From: Vibrio pacinii DSM 19139
Lineage (GTDB): Bacteria > Pseudomonadota > Gammaproteobacteria > Enterobacterales > Vibrionaceae
Direction of reading: 5' to 3'
DNA length: 64,000 nucleotides
Assembly (NCBI RefSeq): GCF_000711795.1
Contig: NZ_JONH01000001.1
Span: 186,001 to 250,000, forward strand
The translations under genes and the position numbers were made by a program. This document shows positions 36,923 through 47,434 of the stretch, piece after piece. Every line of letters begins with the position of its first letter. Within the stretch, counting starts at the first letter, position 1. The notes below the pieces were generated by a model. It searched no databases. It saw only the letters and a list, made by a program, of their open reading frames with translations, and was not told the DNA's origin.

Positions 36923-38095
36923 ATGGCAGTTCATGTTGGCATTATCGACCAAGACCCAATTCGCCTGGTCACGCCACTGCTTGACAACCGTTCCATCAGT
37001 AAACACATCGTATTTATTGGCGTTTCAACACAAAAGGACATGTTCCTGCGTTTGCATAGCGTGCTCGCGAAGAGAAATATTACCTCTGAGTTTTTTCAAA
37101 TCCCTAACGTCGCCACCACTTCAACCATCAAACAAGCGGTTTACACACTCGCTGAAGATTTAAAAACACGTGGTGAAGAAGTTAAACTCAACGCCAGTTG
37201 TGGCCTACGTCATCGTTTGTTGTCTGTTTACGAGATTTTTCGCACCTATCACTGGCCTATTTTCGTGGTCGAGCCGAGTAGTGACCGTTTATGCTGGCTC
37301 TATCCCGACGGCCAAGAAGACACCCAAGTTCAAGACCGCATCACTATTTCTGATTACTTGACGATATTTGGCGCTCGCGGCGAGTTCAGTGACCATCAAC
37401 TACCAGCGTTATTGGACCAGAAACTGTATCAATTGGGTGAACGTTGGGCCAGCAATGCTCTGGAGCTTGGTCCCGGTCTTGCGACCCTGAACTACTTAGC
37501 TACCACTTGCCGCAAAGAGCAACGTCTTGATGTCGCTCTGTCTGAAAAGCAGCAGGGGTATCGCGAGCTGAACATGTTGCTCAACGACTTGGTCGAAACG
37601 AACATTGCCAGTTATCAAGATGGCGTTTTAACCTTTATCAACGAAGACGCACGCCGCTTTTCCAATGGCGAATGGCTAGAAACCTTAGTGCATAGTACCG
37701 TTCGTCAGATCCAACAAGACATGCCGACCATACAAGACCGTTCGCTTAATGTTCAGGTTTATCGTCAACGTGGTGAGAAAGAGGTACGCAATGAACTTGA
37801 TGTCGCGTCAGTGGTCAATAACAAACTTCACATCATCGAGTGTAAGACCAAAGGCATGCGCGACGATGGCGACGATACCCTGTATAAACTTGAATCTTTA
37901 CGCGATCTTCTTGGTGGTCTTCAAGCGCGTGCGATGTTGGTCAGTTTCCGCCCTTTACGTCATAACGACATCACTCGCGCCGAAGATTTAGGCTTAGCGC
38001 TGATTGGTCCTGATGAACTCAAAAATTTAAAACATTACTTAACTGAATGGTTTAAAGAAGCCGGAGGCGGCGACGAAGAGTATCCAGATTGTTAA
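36923..38095 (+). CDS. DUF1887 CARF-domain nuclease, Card1/Can2-related (VC1899 family)
   Basis: A 390-residue protein. The N-terminal ~145 residues form a Rossmann-like CARF domain. The usual NxTGGTK-type CARF motif reads NASCGLRHRL here (90-99). A winged-helix-like region lies between (about 160-240). The C-terminal PD-(D/E)xK nuclease carries E252-area GEWLE, D293 in NELDV and E306-x-K308 in IIECKTK, so catalytic residues are intact. Relatives in type III CRISPR systems are nucleases activated by cyclic oligoadenylate. No CRISPR or cas gene lies in this window. It matches V. cholerae VC1899 closely as I recall that sequence. Start ATG 36923 follows GAGGATT. Confidence 0.93.
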   Translation: MAVHVGIIDQDPIRLVTPLLDNRSISKHIVFIGVSTQKDMFLRLHSVLAKRNITSEFFQIPNVATTSTIKQAVYTLAEDLKTRGEEVKLNASCGLRHRLLSVYEIFRTYHWPIFVVEPSSDRLCWLYPDGQEDTQVQDRITISDYLTIFGARGEFSDHQLPALLDQKLYQLGERWASNALELGPGLATLNYLATTCRKEQRLDVALSEKQQGYRELNMLLNDLVETNIASYQDGVLTFINEDARRFSNGEWLETLVHSTVRQIQQDMPTIQDRSLNVQVYRQRGEKEVRNELDVASVVNNKLHIIECKTKGMRDDGDDTLYKLESLRDLLGGLQARAMLVSFRPLRHNDITRAEDLGLALIGPDELKNLKHYLTEWFKEAGGGDEEYPDC

Positions 38096-38100
38096 TCTCT

Positions 38101-38138
38101 GATATAAAAAAACCGCCAGTAGGCGGTTTTTTTATATC
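38101..38138. terminator. Bidirectional terminator between DUF1887 gene and fadR
   Basis: A perfect 17-pair palindrome: GATATAAAAAAACCGCC and its complement around AGTA, with A and T runs serving both convergent genes. Confidence 0.92.
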
Positions 38139-38152
38139 AATAAGACAATCTT

Positions 38153-38992
38153 TTAGCTGTCGTCTTCGGTGAAGTTGGTTGGTAAGGTGGTTTTCATCTG
38201 ATTCCAGATCTGCGCACTCTCGATACCATAATGACGTACCACAACCAAAATTTGCTCTCGATTGCCAGTTTGGCATACTTCAAGAAGATCGCGATAGAAC
38301 GTCAGCGCTAACTCGCGTGCTTCTGGGTTGGAGAAGTAATAACTGCCGACGCGATCATAAAGCTTTTTAATACCATTAAATATCAAACCATAGATCTGGT
38401 TGCCAGAATGGAATGCTAAGCGTTGGAACAACATATAGTCATAAAAGTTAAACGTTTTAGCGATTAAAGCAGACTGACGCTTGGTGTGATCTTTTTCGCT
38501 TTCACCTTTGACGTGCTGACGAATTTTGTCGGCATAAGGTGATGTTTCCATAAACACATCCCAAGACTCCGCGGCAATCAAGGCTTCGCACGACGAGATA
38601 ACATTTGTGATGGTTTTCTCAGACGCCTCTTTGTTGGCTTTAAACGCATAACTCATAAAAATAGGGCTGATATTGGTACGTGCTGCAAGCAAATCTTCAA
38701 CGATAGAGGTAGCATTCTCAGCATCGAGCGTCATCAACGTGTCGAGGATATGCAAACCAGAGGTTTCCATAAACTGATTAACACGAGTTGGTTTACCATG
38801 CTGAATCGTAAGCCAGCCGTCACGAGCAAGTCGTTGCAGTACTTCACGAAGCGTGGTGCGTGTTACGCCAATTAGTTCAGAGAGCTCACGTTCTGCTGGT
38901 AAAATTGAACCAGGTGGAAAACGCCCTTTCCAAATACTCTCAATAATGTATTTTTCTGCGAATCCTGCTGGGCTCTTTGCCTTAATGACCAT
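38153..38992 (-). CDS. fadR: Fatty acid metabolism regulator FadR
   Basis: GntR-family regulator that represses fatty acid degradation and activates unsaturated fatty acid synthesis; acyl-CoA releases it from DNA. The winged helix is at residues 1-75, with [27 protein letters not shown]. It has 279 residues, about 40 more than E. coli FadR, as in other vibrios, where the insertion in the ligand domain creates a second acyl-CoA site (recalled for V. cholerae). The extra residues fall near 135-175 ([16 protein letters not shown] to SEKDHTKRQ). It is divergent from nhaB, as in enterics. Confidence 0.95.
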   Translation of the reverse strand: MVIKAKSPAGFAEKYIIESIWKGRFPPGSILPAERELSELIGVTRTTLREVLQRLARDGWLTIQHGKPTRVNQFMETSGLHILDTLMTLDAENATSIVEDLLAARTNISPIFMSYAFKANKEASEKTITNVISSCEALIAAESWDVFMETSPYADKIRQHVKGESEKDHTKRQSALIAKTFNFYDYMLFQRLAFHSGNQIYGLIFNGIKKLYDRVGSYYFSNPEARELALTFYRDLLEVCQTGNREQILVVVRHYGIESAQIWNQMKTTLPTNFTEDDS

Positions 38993-39482
38993 TTATATCT
39001 TATCCAAACTTGTTTTTATGGGTCTAATGCAACTCATCATACCACTACTTATAAAATATCGGAAACCGAGAGTCAGTCAACATAATGTTAAAACACAATA
39101 GAGCCAAAACTCTAATTACAGCTAGGTTTGATAGTTGTGGTTTACAAGACAAAATGCAGTTATTTATCAATTTAACAAAGTTAAAACACGCTCTAGAGCC
39201 CGTCAATTATCAAGTCATGTATGAAATGTTAGTTTTAAAAAATGCAAAATAAACCACTATTTCTATTCAATAATATTACATATAGATCCATATTCGCTGC
39301 TTTCAACACTTTGCTTCAACTAACGCTCATTTTTAACCACTCTCAATCGCGAGTAACGCCACTTTGATCGCGTTTTTAAACAAAAGTTTATCGTCTCAAT
39401 CACGAATCTTATTTTCTAATTGACTAAATTTCGCTGAAGAGTAGAGTGACGACCGAAAAAGGAGTGCTTGTCTTTCTCAGGG
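38993..39482. other. fadR-nhaB intergenic region, fadR-proximal part
   Basis: An AT-rich 490 bases that must contain the fadR promoter and operators. TTGACT at 39420-39425 with TAGAGT 16 bases later is a candidate nhaB promoter, starting near 39455. No coding sequence is evident. Confidence 0.45.
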
Positions 39483-39614
39483 AGTGACTTGGCAAGACCA
39501 CATGGTTGTGGACAGAATGTTGTTTTTCTAAGTCACTGTTGCATCGGGCTCGTTTTCGACGCAGAAACGCCTTTCGTTTCGTATTTGTCTCACATTGCCC
39601 GACAATGGATGCAA
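39483..39614 (+). promoter_or_regulatory. Candidate structured RNA leader of nhaB
   Basis: Two adjacent long-range helices. Helix A pairs AGTGACTT (39483-39490) with AAGTCACT (39530-39537) and encloses CCACA-TGGT-TGTGG (39498-39511). Helix B starts one base later, pairing TTGCAT-CGGGC (39539-39549) with GCCCG (39597-39601) and, after a seven-base bulge, ATGCAA (39609-39614). It encloses GAAACG-CCTTT-CGTTTC (39564-39580). The nhaB start is 45 bases downstream. I do not recognise a known riboswitch class. Confidence 0.5.
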
Positions 39615-39659
39615 GCATAAGCAGTGTCTAGTTATAACAACATTAAGAGTATCTAAATC

Positions 39660-41249
39660 ATGCCGATGTCACTCGGGAATGCATTTATTAAGAACTTTCT
39701 TGGTAAAGCCCCAGATTGGTACAAAATTGCCATCATTTCATTTCTTATTATCAACCCAATTGTTTTCTTCCTTGTTGATCCCTTCGTAGCTGGTTGGCTG
39801 CTGGTTGCCGAATTTATTTTTACTCTGGCAATGGCACTCAAATGTTACCCATTACAACCTGGTGGTTTACTGGCGATAGAAGCAATTGCAATTGGCATGA
39901 CCAGTCCTGAGCAAGTCAAACATGAATTGGTAGCTAACATTGAAGTGCTGTTGTTACTTGTCTTTATGGTGGCTGGCATCTACTTTATGAAACAGTTGTT
40001 GCTGTTTATCTTCACAAAGATTTTGCTCGGCATTCGCTCGAAAAGCATGCTTTCACTAGCGTTCTGTTTCGCGGCGGCATTTCTTTCCGCGTTCCTTGAT
40101 GCACTAACCGTCATCGCTGTCGTGATCAGTGTCGCGGTGGGCTTTTATGCGATTTACCACAAAGTCGCTTCAGGCCAGACTCCACAGTCTTCTCATGACC
40201 ACACACAAGATGATCACCTTTCAGAACTGACCCGTGACGATTTAGAGAATTATCGCGCCTTCTTACGCTCTTTGTTGATGCATGCTGGTGTCGGTACTGC
40301 TCTTGGCGGCGTTATGACTATGGTTGGTGAGCCGCAAAACTTGATCATTGCCGATCAAGCAGGTTGGCTGTTCGGTGAATTTATTATTCGTATGTTACCA
40401 GTGACTGCCCCAGTGTTTATTTGTGGCTTGGCAACCTGTGTACTGGTCGAAAAAATGAAAGTCTTTGGTTACGGTGCTGAACTGCCTGATAATGTGCGCC
40501 AGATCCTAGTGGACTTCGATACTGAAGAGCGTAAAAACCGCACCAACCAAGACGTTGCCAAGTTGTGGATTCAAGGTATCATCGCAGTGTGGTTAATCGT
40601 TGCACTCGCTCTTCACCTTGCTGCTGTTGGTTTAATCGGCTTGTCAGTCATCATTCTCGCCACCTCTTTCACGGGTGTTATCGAAGAGCACGCAATGGGT
40701 AAAGCCTTTGAAGAAGCACTGCCCTTCACTGCCCTACTGGCCGTGTTCTTTTCTATTGTTGCAGTGATCATTGACCAACAACTGTTTAAACCCGTCATTG
40801 ATATGGTACTGCACGTTGAAGACAAAGGTACTCAGTTAGCCCTGTTCTATGTCGCGAATGGACTGCTGTCCATGGTGTCGGATAACGTCTTTGTCGGCAC
40901 GGTTTACATCAATGAAGTGAAAACTGCCCTCGTTGAAGGCCTTATTACTCGTGACCAGTTTGACCTACTCGCTGTGGCCATCAATACCGGAACTAACCTT
41001 CCATCAGTTGCAACGCCAAATGGCCAAGCTGCGTTTTTATTCTTGCTAACTTCCGCACTCGCGCCATTAATTCGTCTTTCTTACGGACGAATGGTGATTA
41101 TGGCTCTGCCTTACACCGTAGTACTGGCTGTCGTTGGCTTTGCCGGTATTGTGTTCTTAGTCGACCCGATGACCGCATGGTTTTATGATGCAGGTTGGAT
41201 TGTGCACCACACAAGTGATGTGACTCACGAGGTCTCTAACAGCCATTAA
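39660..41249 (+). CDS. nhaB: Na+/H+ antiporter NhaB
   Basis: Inner-membrane antiporter of 529 residues with about a dozen hydrophobic segments. Family-typical stretches include [41 protein letters not shown] in part, and [21 protein letters not shown]. It exports sodium in exchange for protons, important for a marine organism with sodium-based bioenergetics. Start ATG 39660 has only a weak ribosome site, AAGAG, and follows the structured leader. A terminator and dsbB follow. Confidence 0.96.
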   Translation: MPMSLGNAFIKNFLGKAPDWYKIAIISFLIINPIVFFLVDPFVAGWLLVAEFIFTLAMALKCYPLQPGGLLAIEAIAIGMTSPEQVKHELVANIEVLLLLVFMVAGIYFMKQLLLFIFTKILLGIRSKSMLSLAFCFAAAFLSAFLDALTVIAVVISVAVGFYAIYHKVASGQTPQSSHDHTQDDHLSELTRDDLENYRAFLRSLLMHAGVGTALGGVMTMVGEPQNLIIADQAGWLFGEFIIRMLPVTAPVFICGLATCVLVEKMKVFGYGAELPDNVRQILVDFDTEERKNRTNQDVAKLWIQGIIAVWLIVALALHLAAVGLIGLSVIILATSFTGVIEEHAMGKAFEEALPFTALLAVFFSIVAVIIDQQLFKPVIDMVLHVEDKGTQLALFYVANGLLSMVSDNVFVGTVYINEVKTALVEGLITRDQFDLLAVAINTGTNLPSVATPNGQAAFLFLLTSALAPLIRLSYGRMVIMALPYTVVLAVVGFAGIVFLVDPMTAWFYDAGWIVHHTSDVTHEVSNSH

Positions 41250-41297
41250 TCGTTAAACGCTGCAAAGTTTTTGTTGCGAACGAAACTTTTCCACGCT

Positions 41298-41326
41298 AAA
41301 AAGCTCTGATAAGTCAGAGCTTTTTT
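41298..41326 (+). terminator. Terminator between nhaB and dsbB
   Basis: AAAAAGCTCTGA and TCAGAGCTTTTT pair around TAAG, then further T. Confidence 0.88.
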
Positions 41327-41345
41327 ATTACTACAGGAAACCAGT

Positions 41346-41870
41346 GTGACTATCTTTTCCACTTTAAACACTTTTTCAAAACAACGTCTGTCGTGGGCAC
41401 TGCTGCTTTTATTCGTTGTCTTCTTTGAAGCATGCGCCCTGTTTTTTCAGCACGTTATGATGTTGTCACCTTGCGTGATGTGTATCTATGAGCGCGTGGC
41501 TATGCTCGGCATCGGTGGCGCGGCCCTGATTGGCTTAATAGCACCAGAGCAGCCTATTCTGCGTTGGCTTGGCCTTGGTTTATGGGGCGCAAGTGCTTAC
41601 AAAGGCTTAGCGTTATCAATGCAGCACGTCGACTACCAGTTCAATCCATCTCCGTTTGCAACCTGTGACTTGTTTGTCGTCTTCCCTGACTGGGCGCCCC
41701 TTAATCAGTGGGTTCCATGGATGTTTGAAGCTTACGGTGATTGCAGCAAAGTGGTGTGGCAGTTCCTGACGCTTTCGATGCCACAATGGTTAGTGGTCAT
41801 CTTTGCCGCCAATCTGGTTGCGCTCGCCTTTATTATGATCGCTCAGTTTGTTAAAGGTAAAAACGAGTAG
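41346..41870 (+). CDS. dsbB: Disulfide bond formation protein B
   Basis: Inner-membrane quinone reductase that reoxidises DsbA. It has 174 residues and four membrane segments. The first redox pair is C43-V-M-C46, and the second periplasmic loop has the C in FATCDLF and the C in YGDCSKV. It starts with GTG at 41346 behind AGGAAACC, 97 bases after nhaB; the same nhaB-dsbB order occurs in E. coli. Confidence 0.96.
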   Translation: MTIFSTLNTFSKQRLSWALLLLFVVFFEACALFFQHVMMLSPCVMCIYERVAMLGIGGAALIGLIAPEQPILRWLGLGLWGASAYKGLALSMQHVDYQFNPSPFATCDLFVVFPDWAPLNQWVPWMFEAYGDCSKVVWQFLTLSMPQWLVVIFAANLVALAFIMIAQFVKGKNE

Positions 41871-41883
41871 CAAGTAAATGTTT

Positions 41884-41916
41884 AAGGGTTGACATCGTGT
41901 CAACCCTTTGTTTTTT
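41884..41916. terminator. Terminator after dsbB
   Basis: AAGGGTTGACA and TGTCAACCCTT form a perfect 11-pair stem with a TCG loop, followed by TGTTTTTT. The convergent ftsK ends 105 bases further on. Confidence 0.9.
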
Positions 41917-42021
41917 CAACCGTTACCGCCAGCAAGTCTGCCAATCACTTTCTACTCCTCATGCGCGAGTCACTCTCGAAGGGTCACGTCATCTCTCGAA
42001 GCGCAACTTTCCGCTATCCCT

Positions 42022-44883
42022 CTAGTTCATCTCGCGACCCGGTGCTGGCGCCAATACCTCGCGGTTACCATTGTGACCCGGAGCACTGACAATACCTTGT
42101 ACTTCAAGTTGCTCAACAATGCGTGCAGCACGGTTATAGCCAATCTTAAAGCGACGTTGAACACCTGAAACAGAGCCGCGACGCGACTGAACCACGTGTT
42201 CCACCACTTGGTCAAACAACGGATCCATTTCTTCATCGCCTTCTGGCTTTTCACCCGGTAGCAAGCCTTCTGGTCCTTGGTCACCATTGGTGATCTCATC
42301 AATATAGTTTGGCTTACCGCGTGCTTTCCAGTTATTGACCACAGCATGAACATCATCATCTGAAGCGAAGGCACCATGAACTCGAGTCGTATGACTAGAG
42401 CCTGGCGGCAAGTACAACATATCACCCATGCCCAATAGCGACTCTGCACCGCCTTGGTCAAGAATGGTACGAGAATCTGTTTTGGTTGATACCGTAAACG
42501 CGACACGGGTTGGAATGTTGGCTTTAATCAAGCCAGTAATAACGTCAACGGATGGGCGCTGGGTTGCCAAGATCAAGTGAATACCTGCTGCACGCGCTTT
42601 TTGCGCTAAGCGAGCAATCAGCTCTTCTACTTTCTTACCCACGACCATCATAAGATCGGCAAACTCATCCACCACCACCACAATATAAGGTAGCTTTTCA
42701 AGCAATGGCGCTTGCTCATCCATACTGTCGCCCGGCTGCCATAACGGGTCGTGGATTGGGTGACCTGCTTCTGCCGCCATCTTAAGTTTGTCATTAAAGC
42801 CTTTAATGTTTCGCACACCAAGTGCTGACATCAATTTGTAACGACGCTCCATTTCCCCTACACACCAACGCAGAGCATTAGATGCATCCTTCATGTCGGT
42901 AACCACTTCAGACAGCAAGTGAGGAATGCCTTCATAAATAGACAGTTCCAACATTTTAGGGTCAATCATGATAAAGCGAACATCTTCTGGCGTTGATTTG
43001 TACAACATACTCAGAATCATAACGTTAACACCAACTGATTTACCCGAACCTGTGGTACCCGCCACCAACACGTGCGGCATCTTCGACAGATCAGCCACGA
43101 CCGCTTCACCGGCGATATCTTGGCCAAGAACCACCGTCGTTGGCGATTTAGCCTCAATGAATTGCTGACTGCCGATCACATCTGAGAAGTAAACGGTCTG
43201 ACGACTCATATTCGGCAACTCTAAACCGACATAAGGTTTGCCGGGAATCACTTCAACCACTCGCACCGCCATAGCCGACAATGAGCGTGCCAAGTCCATT
43301 GAAAGACTCGATATACGGCTGACTTTCACCCCTGGCGCTAAATCAAGCTCAAAACGGGTAATCACTGGCCCTGGGAAAATATCAACCACCGTCGCCTGAA
43401 TCTTATAATCGGCCAATTTAGCTTCGACCAAGCGTGCGATATGTTCGAGCGCGTCGCGATCGATGAAGTTCTCACGCTTCTCTGGATGATAAAGCAGTTC
43501 CAGCGTTGGCATTGGTTCGTCGGGCTTAGGCAAGTTTGGCTCTTGCTGAACCAGAAATGGGTTTTGCTGTGCGGCGACTTTGGCTTGCGCCTCTTCGACT
43601 AAGCTATGTAATGCTAACGCATCGTGGTCATCCGCTTGCGTGCTATTTAAATCATTCTCTGCTGCTTGATCTTCAACGACATCGAAAGAGGAAATCGTTG
43701 GCTGCTTAAACTCTGGTTCTGGCTCTATCTCAGTGGTAATTTGGTCCAGTTCGGTATCACTGATGCTCGGTTGGTAGACGCTTTCATCACCCTCCTCTTG
43801 CTGCCAAGGCAACTCCTCATCCACTAAGGTTTCGTCACTTTTCGGTGCAATAGACTCAGTATCCGTTTGAGGTACTTCAAATACCGCTTGCGGTGCATCT
43901 TGAGACGCCTGTTGCTCAGCCGCGAAGTCGCCTTGACTAAACGCCGCCTGCTCTAGCTCTTCAATTGTGGCGTTTAACTGGGTGTTACGATCAGGTTCAA
44001 CGGTATGCTCGGGGGTCGGTGTTGTTATCTCACGCGATTCAACGGGTTTTGGTGGCGATACCGTTGCCGCGGCTTCTGGCATATGAATATTGAAACGGCG
44101 CGGCAGATCATCGCCTTGCGTATTGGTTAAAGGTAATGCTGATGGTTCCTCTTGGAGCGCTGACGCGGCTGGGGTTTCAGCTTGCACTTCTGGGTGATGA
44201 TTTAATTCGGCCTCGATCACTTCATCATCATGACCACGCACTTTGTTAACTAATGCAGTGAGTAGCGCAATGGTCTTCTCTCCTAACCACTCAACAATGC
44301 TCAACCAAGAGATACCAGTTAAAAGTGTAAATCCAGCGCCCCATAGAAATAGCAGAACCAAAGTGGTGCCTAAAAGATTAAGCGTCGGTAGCGCTAGGCT
44401 AGTCAGCACATCACCAATCACGCCACCAGAGGAAAAATACCAGATATCATCAAAATTAATGTCTGCTAATCCGCAACTGGTCAATATTAATACCGTCAGT
44501 CCAAGTAGACGCGTGCCCCACAGCATCAGGTCAAGCGGCTCATCTTCGTCACGCTTACGCAACATCACCCATGCGGTCGCACTGATAATCAAAGGCAATA
44601 CATAAGCCAAAGAGCCAAAAGTGAAAAACAAGGTGTCCGCAAGCCAAGCACCCACTAAGCCTCCGGCGTTGTCGATCTCTCCTCCCCAAGCAGTTTGAGA
44701 CCACGAGGGGTCCGCAGCGCTATAGGTCAATAGAGCAACAGATAACAGTATCGACGCAAGCACCACGACAATCAGGCTACACTCTTGAAGGCGCTGTGGC
44801 CCATTAAGACGTGAAGGCTGAGTGTCTTCACCTGTTTTAATGATAGTTTCCACTTTATTTTTGGTCTCTTTGAACATAACCAA
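42022..44883 (-). CDS. ftsK: DNA translocase FtsK
   Basis: Septal DNA pump that aligns chromosome termini for XerCD. The frame gives 953 residues, or 951 from the second Met. Four N-terminal membrane segments lie within about 30-200. An acidic, Gln/Pro/Glu-rich linker spans about 215-470; it is much shorter than in E. coli FtsK. The motor domain carries [14 protein letters not shown] (Walker A) and [12 protein letters not shown] (Walker B). The C-terminal gamma winged helix (about 885-945, [22 protein letters not shown]) reads KOPS sites. lrp lies upstream on the same strand, as in enterics. Confidence 0.97.
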   Translation of the reverse strand: MVMFKETKNKVETIIKTGEDTQPSRLNGPQRLQECSLIVVVLASILLSVALLTYSAADPSWSQTAWGGEIDNAGGLVGAWLADTLFFTFGSLAYVLPLIISATAWVMLRKRDEDEPLDLMLWGTRLLGLTVLILTSCGLADINFDDIWYFSSGGVIGDVLTSLALPTLNLLGTTLVLLFLWGAGFTLLTGISWLSIVEWLGEKTIALLTALVNKVRGHDDEVIEAELNHHPEVQAETPAASALQEEPSALPLTNTQGDDLPRRFNIHMPEAAATVSPPKPVESREITTPTPEHTVEPDRNTQLNATIEELEQAAFSQGDFAAEQQASQDAPQAVFEVPQTDTESIAPKSDETLVDEELPWQQEEGDESVYQPSISDTELDQITTEIEPEPEFKQPTISSFDVVEDQAAENDLNSTQADDHDALALHSLVEEAQAKVAAQQNPFLVQQEPNLPKPDEPMPTLELLYHPEKRENFIDRDALEHIARLVEAKLADYKIQATVVDIFPGPVITRFELDLAPGVKVSRISSLSMDLARSLSAMAVRVVEVIPGKPYVGLELPNMSRQTVYFSDVIGSQQFIEAKSPTTVVLGQDIAGEAVVADLSKMPHVLVAGTTGSGKSVGVNVMILSMLYKSTPEDVRFIMIDPKMLELSIYEGIPHLLSEVVTDMKDASNALRWCVGEMERRYKLMSALGVRNIKGFNDKLKMAAEAGHPIHDPLWQPGDSMDEQAPLLEKLPYIVVVVDEFADLMMVVGKKVEELIARLAQKARAAGIHLILATQRPSVDVITGLIKANIPTRVAFTVSTKTDSRTILDQGGAESLLGMGDMLYLPPGSSHTTRVHGAFASDDDVHAVVNNWKARGKPNYIDEITNGDQGPEGLLPGEKPEGDEEMDPLFDQVVEHVVQSRRGSVSGVQRRFKIGYNRAARIVEQLEVQGIVSAPGHNGNREVLAPAPGREMN

Positions 44884-44932
44884 CTTAATCTTTAGATGAC
44901 ACTAATCTATCCCGAATAGGGTCTGAATAATA

Positions 44933-44970
44933 AGAAAAAAAATAGCCCGAGCAGTGCTCTGCTCGGACTA
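44933..44970 (-). terminator. Terminator after lrp
   Basis: TAGCCCGAGCAG and CTGCTCGGACTA pair with one mismatch around TGCT, followed on the minus strand by an eight-base T-run. Confidence 0.88.
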
Positions 44971-45058
44971 TCGATTTAACCATATCAAGGGCAAAAACCC
45001 AATTGCTTAAAGTCAGAATATGGAAAGCTATTGAGACTTAAAGCCTAAGTTACAAAAA

Positions 45059-45553
45059 CTAGCGGGTTTTGATCACCAACTGGTTAGTTTGCTTCACTTC
45101 TTCCATAACAACGTAGGTTCGGGTGTCATTCACACCTGGTAAGCGTAAAAGGGTGTCCCCTAAAAGCTTACGATAGGCACTCATATCTGATACGCGAGTT
45201 TTCAAGAGATAGTCGAAGTCACCGGACACAAGATGACACTCTTGGATGTCGTCTAGTTTTTGCACAGCCGTATTGAATTGTTCAAATACATCGGGCGCAC
45301 CGCGATTTAACGTAATTTCAACAAATACCAACAGCGAAGCGTCAAGATATTGAGGGTTTAGCAATGCTGTATACCCAGTAATATAACCCTGACGTTCAAG
45401 TCGACGTACACGCTCCAAACACGGCGTAGGCGAGAGCCCAACACGCTTAGAGAGCTCTACATTCGAAATACGACCATCTTTTTGCAACTCATTAAGTATG
45501 TTGCGATCGATACGGTCTAGATCCTTGGACGGCTTTTTATTGTTGTCTGCCAT
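45059..45553 (-). CDS. lrp: Leucine-responsive regulatory protein
   Basis: Global transcription factor of 164 residues. The N-terminal helix-turn-helix (about 12-70) includes DRIDRNILNELQKDGRISNVELSKRVGLSPTPCLERVRR in part, and the C-terminal RAM ligand domain (about 75-155) ends in LPGVNDTRTYVVMEEVK. It binds leucine or alanine and controls amino-acid metabolism. ATG 45553 follows AAGGTGG. It is divergent from ald, and Lrp-type control of ald by alanine is the likely reason for that pairing. Confidence 0.96.
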   Translation of the reverse strand: MADNNKKPSKDLDRIDRNILNELQKDGRISNVELSKRVGLSPTPCLERVRRLERQGYITGYTALLNPQYLDASLLVFVEITLNRGAPDVFEQFNTAVQKLDDIQECHLVSGDFDYLLKTRVSDMSAYRKLLGDTLLRLPGVNDTRTYVVMEEVKQTNQLVIKTR

Positions 45554-45727
45554 TTTTTATTCCACCTTATTACTTCCTTGCAAAAAAATATACTACAACT
45601 TTTTAATATTCAGTATCAAATTTTAATAAAACCTATCTATACTAGATATTAATTCGACAGAATTACCCTACAAACAGTTAAAGCAACTAATATAGTATAT
45701 ACAACCAATATAAAATGAGGATTCAGG
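45554..45727. promoter_or_regulatory. lrp-ald divergent promoter region
   Basis: Very AT-rich 174 bases shared by divergent lrp and ald. It is a likely Lrp target, but I cannot mark a specific operator. Confidence 0.4.
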
Positions 45728-46852
45728 ATGATTATTGGCGTACCTAAGGAAATCAAAAACCACGAATACCGTGTTGGTATGATCCCAGCAAGCGTTCGCG
45801 AGCTAGTGTCTCAAGGTCACCAAGTTTTTGTTGAAACTAATGCCGGTTCAGGCATCGGTTTTTCAGACGATGATTACATCGCTGTAGGCGCATCCATTCT
45901 TCCTACTGCTGCTGACGTTTTCACGCAAGCAGATATGATTGTAAAGGTCAAAGAACCTCAAGCTGTCGAGCGCGCTATGCTTCGAGAAGGGCAAATTTTA
46001 TTTACTTATTTGCACCTAGCACCAGATTTTCCACAAACTGAAGAGCTAATCAAGAGCAAAGCTGTCTGTATAGCGTATGAGACTGTAACAGATAATATGG
46101 GTCGCTTGCCACTACTTGCGCCAATGTCTGAGGTTGCAGGTCGCATGTCTATTCAAGCGGGCGCGCAAACTTTGGAGAAATCTCACGGTGGTCGCGGTTT
46201 ACTTCTGGGTGGTGTACCTGGCGTTGAGCCAGCTAAAGTCGTCGTTGTTGGCGGCGGTGTGGTCGGTGCTAATGCCGCTCGCATGGCTGTTGGTCTGCGT
46301 GCTGACGTAACCATTCTGGATCGTAACGTTGATACATTGCGTCGTTTGGACGAAGAGTTCCAAGGCCGCGCAAAAGTGGTTTATTCTACGGAAGATGCTA
46401 TCGAGAAGCATGTTCTAGAAGCAGACCTAGTGATCGGCGCTGTTCTTATCCCAGGTGCTGCAGCGCCTAAACTCGTCACTAAAGAGCACATCGCGAAGAT
46501 GAAACCTGGTGCGGCGGTTGTTGACGTTGCAATTGACCAAGGCGGCTGTTTTGAGACTTCACATGCCACAACACATGCTGACCCAACTTACGTCGTTGAT
46601 GAGGTTGTTCATTACTGTGTGGCTAACATGCCTGGCGCGGTTGCACGCACTTCTACTTTTGCCCTTAATAACGCGACACTGCCTTACATTGTTAAGCTTG
46701 CCAACAAAGGCTACCGCGAAGCACTTCTTGAAGACAAAGGTTTCCTAGAAGGCCTAAACGTGATTCATGGTAAAGTGACATGTAAAGAAGTAGCGGAGAG
46801 CTTTGAACTAGAATACGTTGCACCGGCTGATGCTATCGCTATGTTCAACTAA
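45728..46852 (+). CDS. ald: Alanine dehydrogenase
   Basis: NAD-dependent interconversion of alanine and pyruvate plus ammonia in the cytoplasm. It has 374 residues. N-terminal signature [17 protein letters not shown] with the substrate-binding Arg and Lys region; the NAD-binding Rossmann motif [16 protein letters not shown] starts near residue 171; and the catalytic-domain C-terminal signature is [20 protein letters not shown] in part. Start ATG 45728 follows GAGGATTCAGG. It is divergent from lrp. Confidence 0.97.
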   Translation: MIIGVPKEIKNHEYRVGMIPASVRELVSQGHQVFVETNAGSGIGFSDDDYIAVGASILPTAADVFTQADMIVKVKEPQAVERAMLREGQILFTYLHLAPDFPQTEELIKSKAVCIAYETVTDNMGRLPLLAPMSEVAGRMSIQAGAQTLEKSHGGRGLLLGGVPGVEPAKVVVVGGGVVGANAARMAVGLRADVTILDRNVDTLRRLDEEFQGRAKVVYSTEDAIEKHVLEADLVIGAVLIPGAAAPKLVTKEHIAKMKPGAAVVDVAIDQGGCFETSHATTHADPTYVVDEVVHYCVANMPGAVARTSTFALNNATLPYIVKLANKGYREALLEDKGFLEGLNVIHGKVTCKEVAESFELEYVAPADAIAMFN

Positions 46853-46870
46853 GGTTGAATGACTGAAAAG

Positions 46871-46905
46871 ATAAAAAGCGCTCACTTCGGTGGGCGCTTT
46901 TTTTA
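46871..46905. terminator. Terminator between ald and yfbV
   Basis: AAAAAGCGCTCAC and GTGGGCGCTTTTT pair (one G-T) around TTCG, with a seven-base T-run. It probably serves both convergent genes. Confidence 0.9.
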
Positions 46906-46981
46906 TCTGAATACCATCCATTGATCGAGGTGCGATATAAAAAGACACAGCGGCTGTTCTGCTAACGCTGCGTTCTTTGTT

Positions 46982-47434
46982 CTAGAACCAGCGCTCCAAC
47001 GCACTCTTGTCTAACTGACGAAAAGCTCGATTCAATATCTGTGCAAGCTCTTTATAACGAGGTCGCGATTTCAAAGGTTCCAATGCAAAACCGCTGTCCG
47101 CGATTTTTTGGTGAATTTCGCGATACCAACCCGCAAGTGACGGAGGTAATTCAGTATTGGCACGGTTGCCTAACCACCACATACCTTGGATTGGCATACT
47201 GATCGCAAACAAGGCGATAATGACCGATTGCGGCATGGATGGGTAGTTATTGAACGCCATCTGGGTCAGCACGCTGATGGCCGCGATCGCAGGCATCACT
47301 TTTACTCCAAACCGAGTTGCTTTGATAATACGCTGCTCAGGGAACAACATAGTCAACTCTTTGCGTATTGGCCAAGTATCCATGTACTTCTGTCCATCAC
47401 GTAGGCTGTGAACTAAACCGACTTTATTACTCAT
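46982..47434 (-). CDS. yfbV: UPF0208 membrane protein YfbV
   Basis: A 150-residue inner-membrane protein with two membrane segments (about 49-67 and 70-92) and family-typical [10 protein letters not shown] and [12 protein letters not shown] sequences. E. coli YfbV has been implicated in insulating the terminus macrodomain. It is divergent from ackA, as in enterics. Confidence 0.92.
   Translation of the reverse strand: MSNKVGLVHSLRDGQKYMDTWPIRKELTMLFPEQRIIKATRFGVKVMPAIAAISVLTQMAFNNYPSMPQSVIIALFAISMPIQGMWWLGNRANTELPPSLAGWYREIHQKIADSGFALEPLKSRPRYKELAQILNRAFRQLDKSALERWF

Noticed and set aside
39440-39614. Lysine riboswitch upstream of nhaB
   Set aside because: Vibrio lysine riboswitches are known for other sodium/proton antiporter genes, so I compared the core motifs by eye. 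The conserved lysine-aptamer sequences are not present, so I report only an unclassified structured leader.
36000-39660. CRISPR array or cas genes near the CARF nuclease
   Set aside because: No regularly spaced direct repeats and no cas-like proteins in the flanking genes, which are a chemoreceptor, fadR and nhaB.
42027-42506. 159-codon minus-strand frame near the ftsK 3' end
   Set aside because: Same strand but different frame from ftsK, whose motor and gamma domains are intact across this stretch; no sign of a frameshift.
44243-44605. 120-codon plus-strand frame
   Set aside because: Antisense to the FtsK membrane region and linker; composition is that of a complementary-strand shadow.
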